A stretch of DNA of 64,000 nucleotides from Eubacterium sp. (GCA_017433295.1 JAFRHL010000010.1:1-64000), one strand, 5' to 3'. Shown: positions 33,325 to 42,807, counted from the first letter of the stretch. Made by a program: numbers and translations. The notes: generated by a model from the sequence alone, not told the origin.

Positions 33325-34824
33325 TTAGTTGCCCGCATCCTGGTAAAGCTTCTCAAGCAGCTGCGGTGTAACGGATCCAACCTGGTTATAGATTACCTTT
33401 CCATCCCGGTCAAGCACGATGGTCTGAGGCATGGTGGCGCTGCCGCCGACTCTCTCCCAGACAAGCTTGTCCTTTGTGTCAAGGGCAAAATGCAGATTAT
33501 CCCAGCCCTTTCCGGAAAGGAAAGCGGGAATATCATCCTTTGACATGGAATTATGGACCGCCAGTATGGCTATATCGTCCTGATATTTACCTGCCAGAGC
33601 ATTAAAGTAAGGCAGCTCCTCCACGCAGGGGCCGCAATATGTAGCCCAGAGGTTGATGATGGTTACCTTCCCCCTGTAGTCTTCCAGGTGGAAAGAGGAT
33701 CCATCTGTGCATTGAATGGTAAAGTCTGTCAGTTCGTCTCCCGGGCTGTAAGCGAAACCTGTGTCCGCTGTCTGCTGAGCGTCGGAACCGGTGCTGTTAA
33801 TCCCGTTTGCTTTTTTCCCTGACCGGTCCAGTACATTATACCAGAGTAAGGCCAGGGCCAAAATAGCCAGGGCCAGTCCCCAGGCTGCTCTGCCTGCCTT
33901 TTTGCGCATAGCTTCCGCGTCAGGCGCCTCCCCATCAAGGCCCCCTTCCGGTGCCAGCAGAGTGATAGACCCGGCCTTCATGGATATGGCCTTTTGTCTG
34001 CACAGGTTCATACATTTCGCACAGTTGATGCACTCATGATCCCCCACATGGCGCACATCCATCTTACAGTTCATGGCACAGGCACCACAGTGACTGCATC
34101 GGTTAAGATCCACCTTCACGCCAATGACGGAAAGCTTATTAAACATACCGTAGATGGCTCCCAGGGGACAGATAAATCTGCAGAAGGACCGGTAACAGAA
34201 GATACAGGCCAGTCCAATCAGGAACATGATCACAAATTTTCTGGTAAAGAAGATGCCCAGCATCTTAAAATAGCTTGCGTTGGCCGGATTGGACAAAAGT
34301 CCCATGGCCCCCTCCAGGGTACCGGCAGGACAGATAAATTTACAAAAGCCCGGTACGGCCTTCTGGTGTTTTATGCCATACCAGAGGGGTACGGCGATGG
34401 CGAAGACCACAAGAAAGAAATATTTAAGATAAGATAAACAGAACGTAATACGGTTCTTCCTGATCTTAGGAGTCGGTATCTTATGAAGCAGCTCCTGAAT
34501 CAGGCCCAGCGGGCACAGCCAGCCGCAGATGGTTCTGCCCAGCATAAGCCCCCAGAGCATAATGATGCCGAAAACATAGAAACCGATCCGGTTTCCGGAG
34601 GCCGCCAGGGCATTCTGGAGAGATCCCAGCGGACAGGCTCCCACCGCGGCAGGGCAGGAATAACAGTTAAAGCCGGGCACACAGACAAGCTTACTCTTGC
34701 CGGTATAGATCTCCCCCTTGATGAAGCCTTTTACATAGGCGTTATACAGAAGTGCCGAATACACTTGTATGAGACGCCGTTTCGAGGGACGGTGGCTCTG
34801 CCACCATGATATTTTCTCGTTCAT
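33325..34824 (-). CDS. NapH/NosR-like 4Fe-4S membrane protein fused to TlpA thioredoxin domain
   Basis: Residues (from Met at 34824) about 1-230 form a polytopic membrane part with Cys motifs FNCYSCPAAVGACPLG, GWLCPLG, KFICPAGTLEG and CRFICPLG; two ferredoxin clusters follow (CSHCGACAMNC and CINCAKCMNLC). After another membrane helix, the last 150 residues are a TlpA/ResA thioredoxin domain with the redox motif WATYCGPCVEE. Such NapH-type proteins feed electrons across the membrane; the fused domain could pass them to outside thiols. The start is weak (GGTA upstream of the ATG). Confidence 0.9.
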   Translation of the reverse strand: MNEKISWWQSHRPSKRRLIQVYSALLYNAYVKGFIKGEIYTGKSKLVCVPGFNCYSCPAAVGACPLGSLQNALAASGNRIGFYVFGIIMLWGLMLGRTICGWLCPLGLIQELLHKIPTPKIRKNRITFCLSYLKYFFLVVFAIAVPLWYGIKHQKAVPGFCKFICPAGTLEGAMGLLSNPANASYFKMLGIFFTRKFVIMFLIGLACIFCYRSFCRFICPLGAIYGMFNKLSVIGVKVDLNRCSHCGACAMNCKMDVRHVGDHECINCAKCMNLCRQKAISMKAGSITLLAPEGGLDGEAPDAEAMRKKAGRAAWGLALAILALALLWYNVLDRSGKKANGINSTGSDAQQTADTGFAYSPGDELTDFTIQCTDGSSFHLEDYRGKVTIINLWATYCGPCVEELPYFNALAGKYQDDIAILAVHNSMSKDDIPAFLSGKGWDNLHFALDTKDKLVWERVGGSATMPQTIVLDRDGKVIYNQVGSVTPQLLEKLYQDAGN

Positions 34825-34876
34825 ATATTTTACCAAATTTCAGCCACAGACTTTAAAAAACGTTGTACTGGTATCT

Positions 34877-35365
34877 TTATCCGAGGCCGACACACTCTGT
34901 ACATATATTGATTGCTTTGATCAGCATGTCCTCCATGCTTCCGTTAAATATACCTGCTGCCACAAAGACCGCCGCCAGGACAAACAGGGCGATCCTGACC
35001 CTCTTAAGAGTTCCCGGATCGCGGGTCCCGCTCTCCACATGCCCTGCTGCCGCCTTAGCCTCTTCCCGCTCTGCCTTGTAAATATCTTTCAGGTAAGGAA
35101 GGACCCGGGGCTTATCCTGCTTCTCGTCACGGACTCCCAGGATAAGGGCGGCAATATTTACTGCCACTGCCAGCAAAAGCAGGGGCAGGAGCTTAAGGAA
35201 AGCCGCCACCGCCTTCTCCCTGGTATAGATCCAGACTTCAGGATGCCCCTGGGCCTGCCAGGCAGTTCCCTGGCGGAAGATACTGAGCGCCGCTGCTGCC
35301 ATAAGAAGAGCCCACAGGATACAAAGCATGGCCTGGGCATATAGGATGATCTTTTTTTTGTCCAT
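34877..35365 (-). CDS. CD1871A-like membrane protein with C-terminal CXXC
   Basis: A 162-residue protein with about three membrane segments and a C-terminal INICTECVGLG tail, the signature of the small clostridial CD1871A-type CXXC proteins, here attached to a longer N-terminal membrane part. It may relay reducing power from the NapH/TlpA protein, whose gene follows after 52 bases. AAGGAG precedes the ATG at 35365. A run of eight A/T bases early in the gene (DKKKIIL) is a possible slippage point. Confidence 0.75.
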   Translation of the reverse strand: MDKKKIILYAQAMLCILWALLMAAAALSIFRQGTAWQAQGHPEVWIYTREKAVAAFLKLLPLLLLAVAVNIAALILGVRDEKQDKPRVLPYLKDIYKAEREEAKAAAGHVESGTRDPGTLKRVRIALFVLAAVFVAAGIFNGSMEDMLIKAINICTECVGLG

Positions 35366-35395
35366 TCCGCTTATTTCTCCTTCTCTTAATCCGTT

Positions 35396-35634
35396 TCAAT
35401 CTCAGACGCAGGAATCTCGTGACTTCAGTCATGAGAGGAATGCGCAAGGTTAGCTTCTCTCTGACGTGGGACACATACCCGCGTCTGAGATTGAGCCTCC
35501 GGCGGATCGCAGAGTTGCGCAATGGAAGGCAGCTAAAGCTGCCGCGCAACTCGCGCGAAATCGCCGAGGCGATTTCGATTGATTCGGAATCGCTCCCGCA
35601 ACCCGTGGCCGGGCTGCGGGTCAGCTCTGCTGAC
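35396..35634. other. Dense array of six hairpins in a gene-free gap
   Basis: Perfect or near-perfect inverted repeats follow one another: TCAATCTCAGACGC (35396-35409) with GCGTCTGAGATTGA (35481-35494), enclosing CTCGTGACTTCAGTCATGAG (35416-35435); GAGTTGCGC (35512-35520) with GCGCAACTC (35544-35552), enclosing GGCAGCTAAAGCTGCC (35528-35543); CGAAATCGCC/GGCGATTTCG (35556-35577); GATTCGGAATC (35581-35591); CCCGCAACCCG (35595-35605) with CGGGCTGCGGG (35610-35620); GTCAGCTCTGCTGAC (35620-35634). The block fills the gap between two redox genes. It resembles a structured RNA or an IS200/IS605-type end; the GACTTCAGTC hairpin recalls such ends, but no transposase is next to it. Confidence 0.6.
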
Positions 35635-35645
35635 ATCTTCCTTTT

Positions 35646-36497
35646 CTACTTGACCGGCAGCTGCAGAACGATTGAACCGATACCGGTTGACAACTCGCCG
35701 TCACCATCTATTTTACAACCGTCAGGCACCTTTGTAACTTTAACCTTCATATCCTCCGGTTTATCATTAAATACACCGACAGTCCCGTCCTCACCGGTCA
35801 CATAGGTCTCGGTGCCATTTTCATTGGTCACGGTGAATTCCACGCCGGGAATCATTTTTTTCCCTGACATGGCATAGAAAGTAAGGTAAGCCAGCTGTCT
35901 CTCCTGGTAATCATCTCCTAAAAAGGTGGTGATGATCTTCTCAAAGGTTTCCTCATCCGGTATTCCCCCGATCCGATGCATACCGATCTTACCGTTCCGG
36001 TCGATAATCAGGGTGGTGGGATAGGCGCCTGCCTTTACAAAATCAAGAGTCCCATTTCCTTTTGCTATGGGGAAGGTCAGACCATGGGAATCCGCATATT
36101 TCTTTGCATCCTCCTCACTATCCAGTCTGTCAACGTCCAGACCGATCATAGCCAATTTATCCTGATATTTCCGATAGACCTTATCCATCTCGGGGAACTC
36201 TCTCTCACAGGGGCCGCACCAGGTTGCGAACAGAACAAGGCAGAGAGCCTCCTTTCCTTCCAGAAGCTGGCTCATCTTTACCTTCTCACCTTCTGTGGTG
36301 GTCACTTCAAAATCAGGGCAGTCCTGTCCCGCATAAGTCGCAGTCTTCATGGTGTCATTTGCTTCCTTCTCCATCTTTTTAAGCTTATTCAAAATGACCG
36401 TTCCGGCTATCGCCCCCACCACTACGACCACAAGCAGGACGATCAGGAAGACTTTCAGGCATCCGCCCTTCTTTTTTTCTTTCTTCTCACTACTCAT
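35646..36497 (-). CDS. Membrane-anchored TlpA-like thioredoxin with C-terminal prealbumin-like domain
   Basis: A 283-residue protein. A basic N-terminus and one membrane helix (about 14-36) place the rest outside the cell. The thioredoxin domain carries WCGPCEREFPE with Cys94 and Cys97, and the cis-Pro region ATTLIIDRNGKIG-like (GAYPTTLIIDRNGKIGMHR). The last about 75 residues form a beta domain (MIPGVEFTVTNENGTETYVTGEDGTVGVF) like transthyretin or Cna-B folds, close in style to the lipoprotein encoded next. It probably reduces or shuffles thiols of exported proteins. It follows the lipoprotein gene by 31 bases. Confidence 0.88.
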   Translation of the reverse strand: MSSEKKEKKKGGCLKVFLIVLLVVVVVGAIAGTVILNKLKKMEKEANDTMKTATYAGQDCPDFEVTTTEGEKVKMSQLLEGKEALCLVLFATWCGPCEREFPEMDKVYRKYQDKLAMIGLDVDRLDSEEDAKKYADSHGLTFPIAKGNGTLDFVKAGAYPTTLIIDRNGKIGMHRIGGIPDEETFEKIITTFLGDDYQERQLAYLTFYAMSGKKMIPGVEFTVTNENGTETYVTGEDGTVGVFNDKPEDMKVKVTKVPDGCKIDGDGELSTGIGSIVLQLPVK

Positions 36498-36528
36498 ATT
36501 CTCTTACCCTCTTCCCTGTGTTATTTTT

Positions 36529-36894
36529 CTACTGAGCTGCTTTCAGTGTCACTGTCACATCGCCAAATGTTTCAGGCGCCGTATACTCTGTGGTGTCCTC
36601 GGCATACCCCTCCGGCACGCTGTAGATGTGTACGGTGTAGGCACCCTCCGGGGTATCAGGAAATGCTGCGATTCCGTCGGCATCTGTCTCGCCCATCTGA
36701 CAGGCCTGGTCAGAGCAGAACTGGACCATCACTCCCTGGACCGGTTTTCCCGCCTCATCATTCACGATGACCCGGTACTGGTCCGCCGATCCTTCCGAAC
36801 CTGATGCAGGGGCAGCTTCCTTTCCACCGCCGCCGCAGCCTGCAAGCAATACCAGCACCAGACACATCATCCATACTGTAAGTTTCTTTTTCAT
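36529..36894 (-). CDS. Lipoprotein with transthyretin/Cna-B-like domain
   Basis: A 121-residue lipoprotein: signal peptide with lipobox LVLLAGC (Cys20), a short Gly/Ser linker, and a single beta-sandwich domain (YRVIVNDEAGKPVQGVMVQFCSDQACQMGETDADGIAAFPDTPEGAYTVHIYSVPEGY) with two Cys. It has no catalytic motif. AGGAGG precedes the ATG at 36894. As first gene of the thiol-redox operon (TlpA, CXXC protein, NapH/TlpA fusion follow), it may be a substrate or partner of those proteins; this is inferred from position. Confidence 0.82.
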   Translation of the reverse strand: MKKKLTVWMMCLVLVLLAGCGGGGKEAAPASGSEGSADQYRVIVNDEAGKPVQGVMVQFCSDQACQMGETDADGIAAFPDTPEGAYTVHIYSVPEGYAEDTTEYTAPETFGDVTVTLKAAQ

Positions 36895-36913
36895 GTTTGA
36901 CCTCCTTTTACAA

Positions 36914-38881
36914 TCACTTTTTTTCCCTTTTTGACTTATACATGGCCTGGTCCGCCAGCTTCATCAAGGCTGCCGGATCCGGCTCTGAAACATCACTGCC
37001 ATGCGCATATCCCACGCTGACAGAGATTGGAGGGATATCATCCACCCAAGTACTCAGGTCCTCATTGATCCTTTTTATTTTCGATTCGATCAGCATACTG
37101 TGCTCTTTCTGAATATGATGCATCAGCACAACGAATTCATCGCCTCCCACTCTGCAGATTCTGTCATCTGCCCGGAAATGCTTTTTCAATGTATCCGCAA
37201 TTCTAATCAGGACACGGTCTCCTGTCTCATGACCGTAGGTATCATTGATCTGTTTAAAATCGTCTGCATCTGCCATGAGCAGGCATGTCGTGGAAAAATC
37301 CATCTTTTTAACCCTCATATCATAGGCAGTGCGGTTATATACACCTGTCAGTTCATCATGCAGAGCTTTATAACTCAGCCGTTTTACGTTTTCCTTATAG
37401 CGCTCTTTAAGGGCCTGCTTCTCCTCTTCCCCCTGGATCCTTACCTGATTCGCTGCTTCTTCAGCCTTTGCCTTCGTCGTTTCTGTTACGTCCACACCAA
37501 GACCCAGAATACATAATCTGCCCGATGCATCCCTGAATTTCTTTTTTGATATCTGCAGATTACGGATCACATTGCCCGTCGCATCCGTTTCATCCTCAAA
37601 AAAGACGTAGGCTTCATTCCGTATCAGCGTTTTGTGGTCATCTTCCACAAAATGAGCTGCTGTCACCGGATCAAAGATATCGAAATCTTTCAAACCGACA
37701 ACCTCCGAGGGATCTGATTTGCCCGCATATTCCGCGAAAAACTGATTACAAGCCAGATAAACACCGGTCAGGACATCTTTTGAAAAGCTCATGGCAGGAA
37801 TATTTGTCATGAGAGTTGACATGGAGCTCATCAGCTCTGTCAGCTCTGCTGCCGACTGCAGCTCCTTTTCCAGCCTCTGTTTTTCCTCCTCCACATCCTT
37901 GCTTGTATGTAAAATATAGCGCAGATAAGCAAACAAAGCAATAACAAAAACCAGCAGGGCAAAGGACACAATGATGATCAGATGCACCCATTTTTGCCAT
38001 CTGGCGTTCATTTCAGAGGCAGGTACCGTTATGTACAAACGCATTTCGTTACTTAAGGACAGCCACACGGCCTTCTTTTCCACACCGTCAAACTTATAAA
38101 TGACAAATTGTTCGTCACTTAACAAAGCATCCTGAATATCTGCTATCTGCTCCTGGTAGCCTTTCTTCTTAACATCGATCTGCGGATGGTAGAAAATGTT
38201 TCCCATAGGATCGAGAATAAAAGAATAGCCATGGTCATAGAGGGAAATGTTCTGCAGCCGGTCCGCAATTGCATTGTAATCCATCTCTACACCAACAACA
38301 CCTAAGAAATGACCCCTCCAGTAAATTGGAACATTGTAGGAAATAACACAGGTGTCCAAAGCTCCGGACATATAAGGCGGTATCCAGGCCGGCTCCCCGG
38401 TCTCCTTGGGAACAGTGAACCAGTCAGATGCCGGAGATCCGTCTTTATCATGAAGTGTGATTTTAGATATTTTATACTTTTTAAATCCTTCTCCATCCGG
38501 ATTGACATACCAGAAACCCCTGTCGGATCCTGAGGCCTCCGGATCGATATAATAATAATAGGAAAGTATACCCGCCTTACCGTTTACCAGATCGGCAAAA
38601 TAGTCTTTTGTCGTTTTGATCCCATCAGACAAGCTGGAATACTCTGACTTTCTCAGATCGGATTCTATAAAACCGGCCACCTTATCCACCGATTCTTCTG
38701 CATTCGTAAATAAAGTATTCAGATCCTTCTGTTCGGCATCACAGACCAGCAGGAGCGTTTGCTCGGCATCACTGCTGCCCAGTTTGCTGATAGATACAAC
38801 GCCGATGATCATGGCCACTCCCATGACAGCGACAATCGAAATAAACATAATCAATACAATTTTAACTCTAAATGTTTTCAT
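36914..38881 (-). CDS. Membrane diguanylate cyclase: dCACHE-PAS-GGDEF
   Basis: A 655-residue protein. Membrane helices at about 7-31 and 300-320 flank an extracellular CACHE-type sensor. A PAS domain spans about 355-470, and a GGDEF domain follows (about 505-655) with the canonical GGDEF at 579-583. RADD at 570-573 sits five residues before it, the RxxD inhibitory site for product feedback, so this is probably an active, feedback-controlled enzyme making c-di-GMP. Both the CACHE part (SYYYYIDPEASG) and the PAS part (GVYLACNQFFAEYAGKSDP) closely match the 1588-residue protein, so the two are paralogs. It lies upstream of the lipoprotein gene with 19 bases between. Confidence 0.93.
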   Translation of the reverse strand: MKTFRVKIVLIMFISIVAVMGVAMIIGVVSISKLGSSDAEQTLLLVCDAEQKDLNTLFTNAEESVDKVAGFIESDLRKSEYSSLSDGIKTTKDYFADLVNGKAGILSYYYYIDPEASGSDRGFWYVNPDGEGFKKYKISKITLHDKDGSPASDWFTVPKETGEPAWIPPYMSGALDTCVISYNVPIYWRGHFLGVVGVEMDYNAIADRLQNISLYDHGYSFILDPMGNIFYHPQIDVKKKGYQEQIADIQDALLSDEQFVIYKFDGVEKKAVWLSLSNEMRLYITVPASEMNARWQKWVHLIIIVSFALLVFVIALFAYLRYILHTSKDVEEEKQRLEKELQSAAELTELMSSMSTLMTNIPAMSFSKDVLTGVYLACNQFFAEYAGKSDPSEVVGLKDFDIFDPVTAAHFVEDDHKTLIRNEAYVFFEDETDATGNVIRNLQISKKKFRDASGRLCILGLGVDVTETTKAKAEEAANQVRIQGEEEKQALKERYKENVKRLSYKALHDELTGVYNRTAYDMRVKKMDFSTTCLLMADADDFKQINDTYGHETGDRVLIRIADTLKKHFRADDRICRVGGDEFVVLMHHIQKEHSMLIESKIKRINEDLSTWVDDIPPISVSVGYAHGSDVSEPDPAALMKLADQAMYKSKREKK

Positions 38882-38976
38882 CCATTAATACCTCTCACAG
38901 GCATCATATTAAATAGAAATATACCAAAATTTCAAGAGGTCGTGTCGGAATGACACATTTAATTTAAAGGGGAAAA

Positions 38977-39076
38977 GGAGACAGGGGACGGTTCTCTGTC
39001 TCCTCGGGGAACGATTTTTCCCTTGATGAGCTAAATATAAAAACAAAAAGGAGACAGAGAATCGTCCCCTGTCTCC
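38977..39076. repeat. 27-bp palindromic repeat, inverted pair 5
   Basis: Copies at 38977-39003 and 39050-39076 (one base change, ATCGTC for CCGTC) in opposite orientation, 73 bases apart start to start. They fill the gap between two c-di-GMP genes, ending 11 bases beyond the stop of the 39088-42807 gene. Confidence 0.94.
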
Positions 39077-39087
39077 TTTTCCTTATT

Positions 39088-42000
39088 TCATGTCACGGTG
39101 ACCGCGGCAGCGGCCGCCCGGGCAAATCGTTCTTCCATGTCGGGTTCCTCCTGGGCATGGGCATATATACCGATTCTCAGGCTGACTTTGTCTGAAGTAA
39201 TCTCTTCCTCACTGAATACATCGTCCAGAAACTCCCTGAGCAGCTGCTCATAGTTATCCTGGTGGGGACAGTAGAACAAAAACGTATCCTTCTCTTTTCT
39301 GCAGCCGATGCCGCCTGTTTTGCGTACAAGATTTTTAATGCTGCTGCCGATGCTGCGAAGAACACGATCTCCGTATTGCCACCCGTATTTTTCATTTATT
39401 AAAGAAAACTGATTGACATCACAGACGACGGCATCGAAAGAGGTAGTCTTTTCGTACTGGTCATAACGGCCCAAATACCGGAAGAAATAGCTGGTATTAA
39501 AAAGTCCCGTCAGCCTGTCCCTTTGTGTGCGGCGCACCAGGTCGCGGTTCTCTGACAACTCGATGCCCTTGGCAATCCGGGCTTTGACGATCTCGATGTC
39601 CGGGTAGGGCTTGGGAATAAAATCTATTGCGCCCATTTTCAGGCAGTCAAGCTCCGCATCCTGGTCGACGGTCAGTACAATGACAGGAATATACCTTAAG
39701 TCCTCATCAACCTGCATCCGGGCCAGCACCTCCCGTCCTGTCATATTGGGCATATACAGGTCAAGGATCAAAAGAGCGATCTCATCCTTTTGCTTTTGCA
39801 GCATCTCCAGTGTTTCGACACCATTGTAAGAAAAACAGATATCATAGTCATCGGAAAGAAGGTCTCCAAGTATTTCACGGTTGCTCTCTATGTCATCAGC
39901 AATCAGAATCTGTTTTCGTGTTTTGATAACAGGCATCTCCATACAGGTGATCGCGCAGTAGCCGGGATAGATGATCTGACGGGCTGTAAAAGAGAAATGT
40001 TTTCCATTCAGAGGGTTATCAAATTCACCTTCTATGGTTTTCCCATCGAGAGCCGCACTCTTGACATCATTGTACCAGTCATCCCCAAGATAAGGGAACA
40101 ATTCCCTGACCGTGTGCCCCAGCATGGCTCTGGCCGGAAGCTTCGCAAACTCCTCATATTTCCGGTTGACATAAAAGAACACCGCATCGTATCGGTCATC
40201 ATGTTCCGAATGGGTCACATGATACACAGAGTATGGAACGGGCAGATCATCAAAGAGATGGAAGATCTCCGACGCATGCTCAATACGGTTCTCTGCAGAA
40301 ATATTCTGATCGTAATCTGCGTGCATTCGCATTTCAGCGCTCTTGGTCTGCTCGTTTAAGTCAAGGGATTCCGAGAAAAGGGTATAACCCACAGACAGAT
40401 AAAGGGTGACAGGCCTGCCGTCAATTTCCCGGATTGACTCTCCGACAGCTTTTATCCTCTCGCGGAACTTGTGAGCCTCTTGTTTGCTCTCCACCTGCGC
40501 AAGCACCGTAAACTTCTGGCCGGCGTAACGGCCGACAGCGCTTCTTTGTCCAAACTCCTGTTTAAGGGCCTGCCCGAAAGCTCCCAGGACCTTATCCCCG
40601 AAATCAAAGCCATATTGCTTATTAATGGTATCGAAATCGTTGATGCCGATATGGATACGGACAAAGTCCCGGCCCCGCAGATAATACTCATCATGAAAAG
40701 CCTCCGCCTCCTCTGAGATCCCGCGGGAATTCAGCAGGCCAGTGAGGAACTCCCGCCGTGCGGCCTCCTCGCCCCGCTTATCATTTGAACACAGAGAGCT
40801 TTTATCGATAAAATAACCAAGCAGTCCTGTAATTTCCCCATTGACATCATAGAGGGGCGTTTTGCTGGCCAGGATCTCCCTGTTTCCCCCTTTGCTGATG
40901 CAGCTGCCTGGCATATTATGGTAGGTCATGCCCTCATGGATGACTTTATACTCGTCATTCATGTAGAGGTCCGGGTGAACATGCCATCCCAGCTCCTCAT
41001 CGTTTTTACCGATGACCTCCTCGGCGGAAGCAAAACCATAGAAGTCGAGAAAGCCTTTCGACACTCCAAGAAAACGGCGGTCCCGGTCCTTCCAGAAAAT
41101 ACGGAACAGTTCAGAACGGGTCAGGTTGCTCCAAAGCTGAGCCGGTGAGTATGGTCCCTTCTCATGGATATCCAGGGCATTGCCTGCAATGAAATCCTTT
41201 GCAATATCATGGATATTCCTCACAAGCATGAAATAATTGTCCCCATCAATCATAAGCAGGGTATACTCCGTCCAGACATAGCGGCCGTGATGGGCACTGG
41301 TCCGAAACACCTCCGAAAAACTCAAACTGCCGCTTTCTCTAAGACGCTTTGTGGCGGAACCGGGTTCGAAAATCCCGACAAATCTGTCTTTGTCCCCAGG
41401 AAAAATGTATTTTTCAGCATAGCCCCGCACCAGTTCACCAATCCCCTGCCGACCAGAGATGCTATCCAGCTTTGCGTCTGTATAGAGAGGGGTAATGCTG
41501 TCCTCCGCATAATTAAGAAGGGTAACCCGGTCATACAAAGCGTAAATCTGACGGGCATACTCGTCCAGATATCCTGTTTTATCTGACTGTGTTTCCTTTG
41601 TGAGATTGGCAACGCAGACCAGTACGCAGTATTTGTCCCCGGTCTGGCTCATGCACCGTGCCTTGATCTCGAAATATTGCTCATGGATGGTAAAAAAAAT
41701 CCGGGCTTCCCCATCAACTCTGGCTGATTCCATGAGACTGATGATATTCTGTGAAATCTTGCGGTATGGCTGCGGTTTACTAAGCATTTCCTGTGTAAAT
41801 ACCCCTGCAAACATACCGGAATTAAGAGCCATTTCTTCAAAGGCCGTGTTGTAAAACAGGACTTTAAAAGAGTCGGCAGAGAATTTCGCCAGCATCAGCG
41901 GGATAGAATTGAGCTGTCTGGCGGTGGTGAGGGCCTCATGCTCCTCCCTGGTCATAAAGGGAACCGGGCTCAGGAAATTAATACTTCCGATGTCGTCATA

Positions 42001-42807
42001 ATACTTCCTGTCCTGGGGAAGCTCAATCTGGATTCCCTTTTCCTTCAGGCTGAATAGAGCCTGCTCGTAGGGCATGGGTCTGCCAAAATAATAACCCTGT
42101 ACCTTCTCGCAGCCGATATCCCGCAGAAAGACATACTGCTCTTCGGTCTCCACGCCCTCTGCCAGTGTGTGGATATAGATATCCTTGGCCATTCTTACTA
42201 CGGCAGTCACAATACGTTTGGAACGCAGATTAAAGGGCCGCAGAAAACTCATATCCAGCTTCAGTTCATCGAAGGAAAACTCCTTAAGCACATTTAAAGA
42301 AGAATAGGCACTGCCGAAATCATCCATCCATATCTGATAGCCCACTGACCGGAACCGGTCCACGATGCCCATAAGAAGCTCTTTCTCCTCTGCCATGACA
42401 CTCTCCGTGATCTCGAAATAGACGAAATCGTGGGGAATCTGATAATCACTGATAATATGATCTGCTACGGTAAAAATATCACAAAGAGTAAAATCCAGCC
42501 GGGAAAGATTAACAGAAACCGGGATCGGAGTCTCCCCATTGATAATGGTTGTCCGAAGCCGGGAGCATACCTGCCGGAGGATAGCGGCATCAAGCAGGTG
42601 TATAAGTCCCTCCCTTTCCAGCACGGGAATAAATTCATCCGGATAGATCATGCCGATCTGGGGATCGATCCACCTGGCAAGGGCCTCAAAGCTGCACAGC
42701 TGCCTGGAGGATGTGCGGATGACCGGCTGGTAAAATGTCTGGATCTCATGGTAATCAATCGCTTTTTTAAAGTTCTGTATGATGAATTCTTCAAGATTTC
42801 TTCCCAT
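39088..42807 (-). CDS. c-di-GMP phosphodiesterase: EAL-PAS-GGDEF*-PAS-REC-GGDEF*
   Basis: A 1239-residue cytoplasmic protein with no membrane segment. The N-terminal EAL domain is intact (EAL at 41-43, SVNLSR, FEITES, DDFGSAYSS at 162-170, QGYYFGRPMP). PAS-like regions follow. The first GGDEF is degenerate (AGQKF, 762-766). A receiver domain (about 967-1083; ILIADDIESN, phospho-acceptor Asp1016 in LLILDLYMPN) and a second degenerate GGDEF (RKEKDTF) close the protein. It therefore probably degrades c-di-GMP under control of a phosphorelay. The start at 42807 is chosen because AGGAGGT lies upstream of it and inside the longer frame to 42828. Confidence 0.92.
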   Translation of the reverse strand: MGRNLEEFIIQNFKKAIDYHEIQTFYQPVIRTSSRQLCSFEALARWIDPQIGMIYPDEFIPVLEREGLIHLLDAAILRQVCSRLRTTIINGETPIPVSVNLSRLDFTLCDIFTVADHIISDYQIPHDFVYFEITESVMAEEKELLMGIVDRFRSVGYQIWMDDFGSAYSSLNVLKEFSFDELKLDMSFLRPFNLRSKRIVTAVVRMAKDIYIHTLAEGVETEEQYVFLRDIGCEKVQGYYFGRPMPYEQALFSLKEKGIQIELPQDRKYYDDIGSINFLSPVPFMTREEHEALTTARQLNSIPLMLAKFSADSFKVLFYNTAFEEMALNSGMFAGVFTQEMLSKPQPYRKISQNIISLMESARVDGEARIFFTIHEQYFEIKARCMSQTGDKYCVLVCVANLTKETQSDKTGYLDEYARQIYALYDRVTLLNYAEDSITPLYTDAKLDSISGRQGIGELVRGYAEKYIFPGDKDRFVGIFEPGSATKRLRESGSLSFSEVFRTSAHHGRYVWTEYTLLMIDGDNYFMLVRNIHDIAKDFIAGNALDIHEKGPYSPAQLWSNLTRSELFRIFWKDRDRRFLGVSKGFLDFYGFASAEEVIGKNDEELGWHVHPDLYMNDEYKVIHEGMTYHNMPGSCISKGGNREILASKTPLYDVNGEITGLLGYFIDKSSLCSNDKRGEEAARREFLTGLLNSRGISEEAEAFHDEYYLRGRDFVRIHIGINDFDTINKQYGFDFGDKVLGAFGQALKQEFGQRSAVGRYAGQKFTVLAQVESKQEAHKFRERIKAVGESIREIDGRPVTLYLSVGYTLFSESLDLNEQTKSAEMRMHADYDQNISAENRIEHASEIFHLFDDLPVPYSVYHVTHSEHDDRYDAVFFYVNRKYEEFAKLPARAMLGHTVRELFPYLGDDWYNDVKSAALDGKTIEGEFDNPLNGKHFSFTARQIIYPGYCAITCMEMPVIKTRKQILIADDIESNREILGDLLSDDYDICFSYNGVETLEMLQKQKDEIALLILDLYMPNMTGREVLARMQVDEDLRYIPVIVLTVDQDAELDCLKMGAIDFIPKPYPDIEIVKARIAKGIELSENRDLVRRTQRDRLTGLFNTSYFFRYLGRYDQYEKTTSFDAVVCDVNQFSLINEKYGWQYGDRVLRSIGSSIKNLVRKTGGIGCRKEKDTFLFYCPHQDNYEQLLREFLDDVFSEEEITSDKVSLRIGIYAHAQEEPDMEERFARAAAAAVTVT

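Noticed and set aside
35238..35636. Minus-strand frame of 132 codons across the hairpin array
   Set aside because: It is rich in Arg/Leu from palindromes, overlaps the real gene start at 35365, and has no ribosome site; the region is better seen as structured non-coding sequence.
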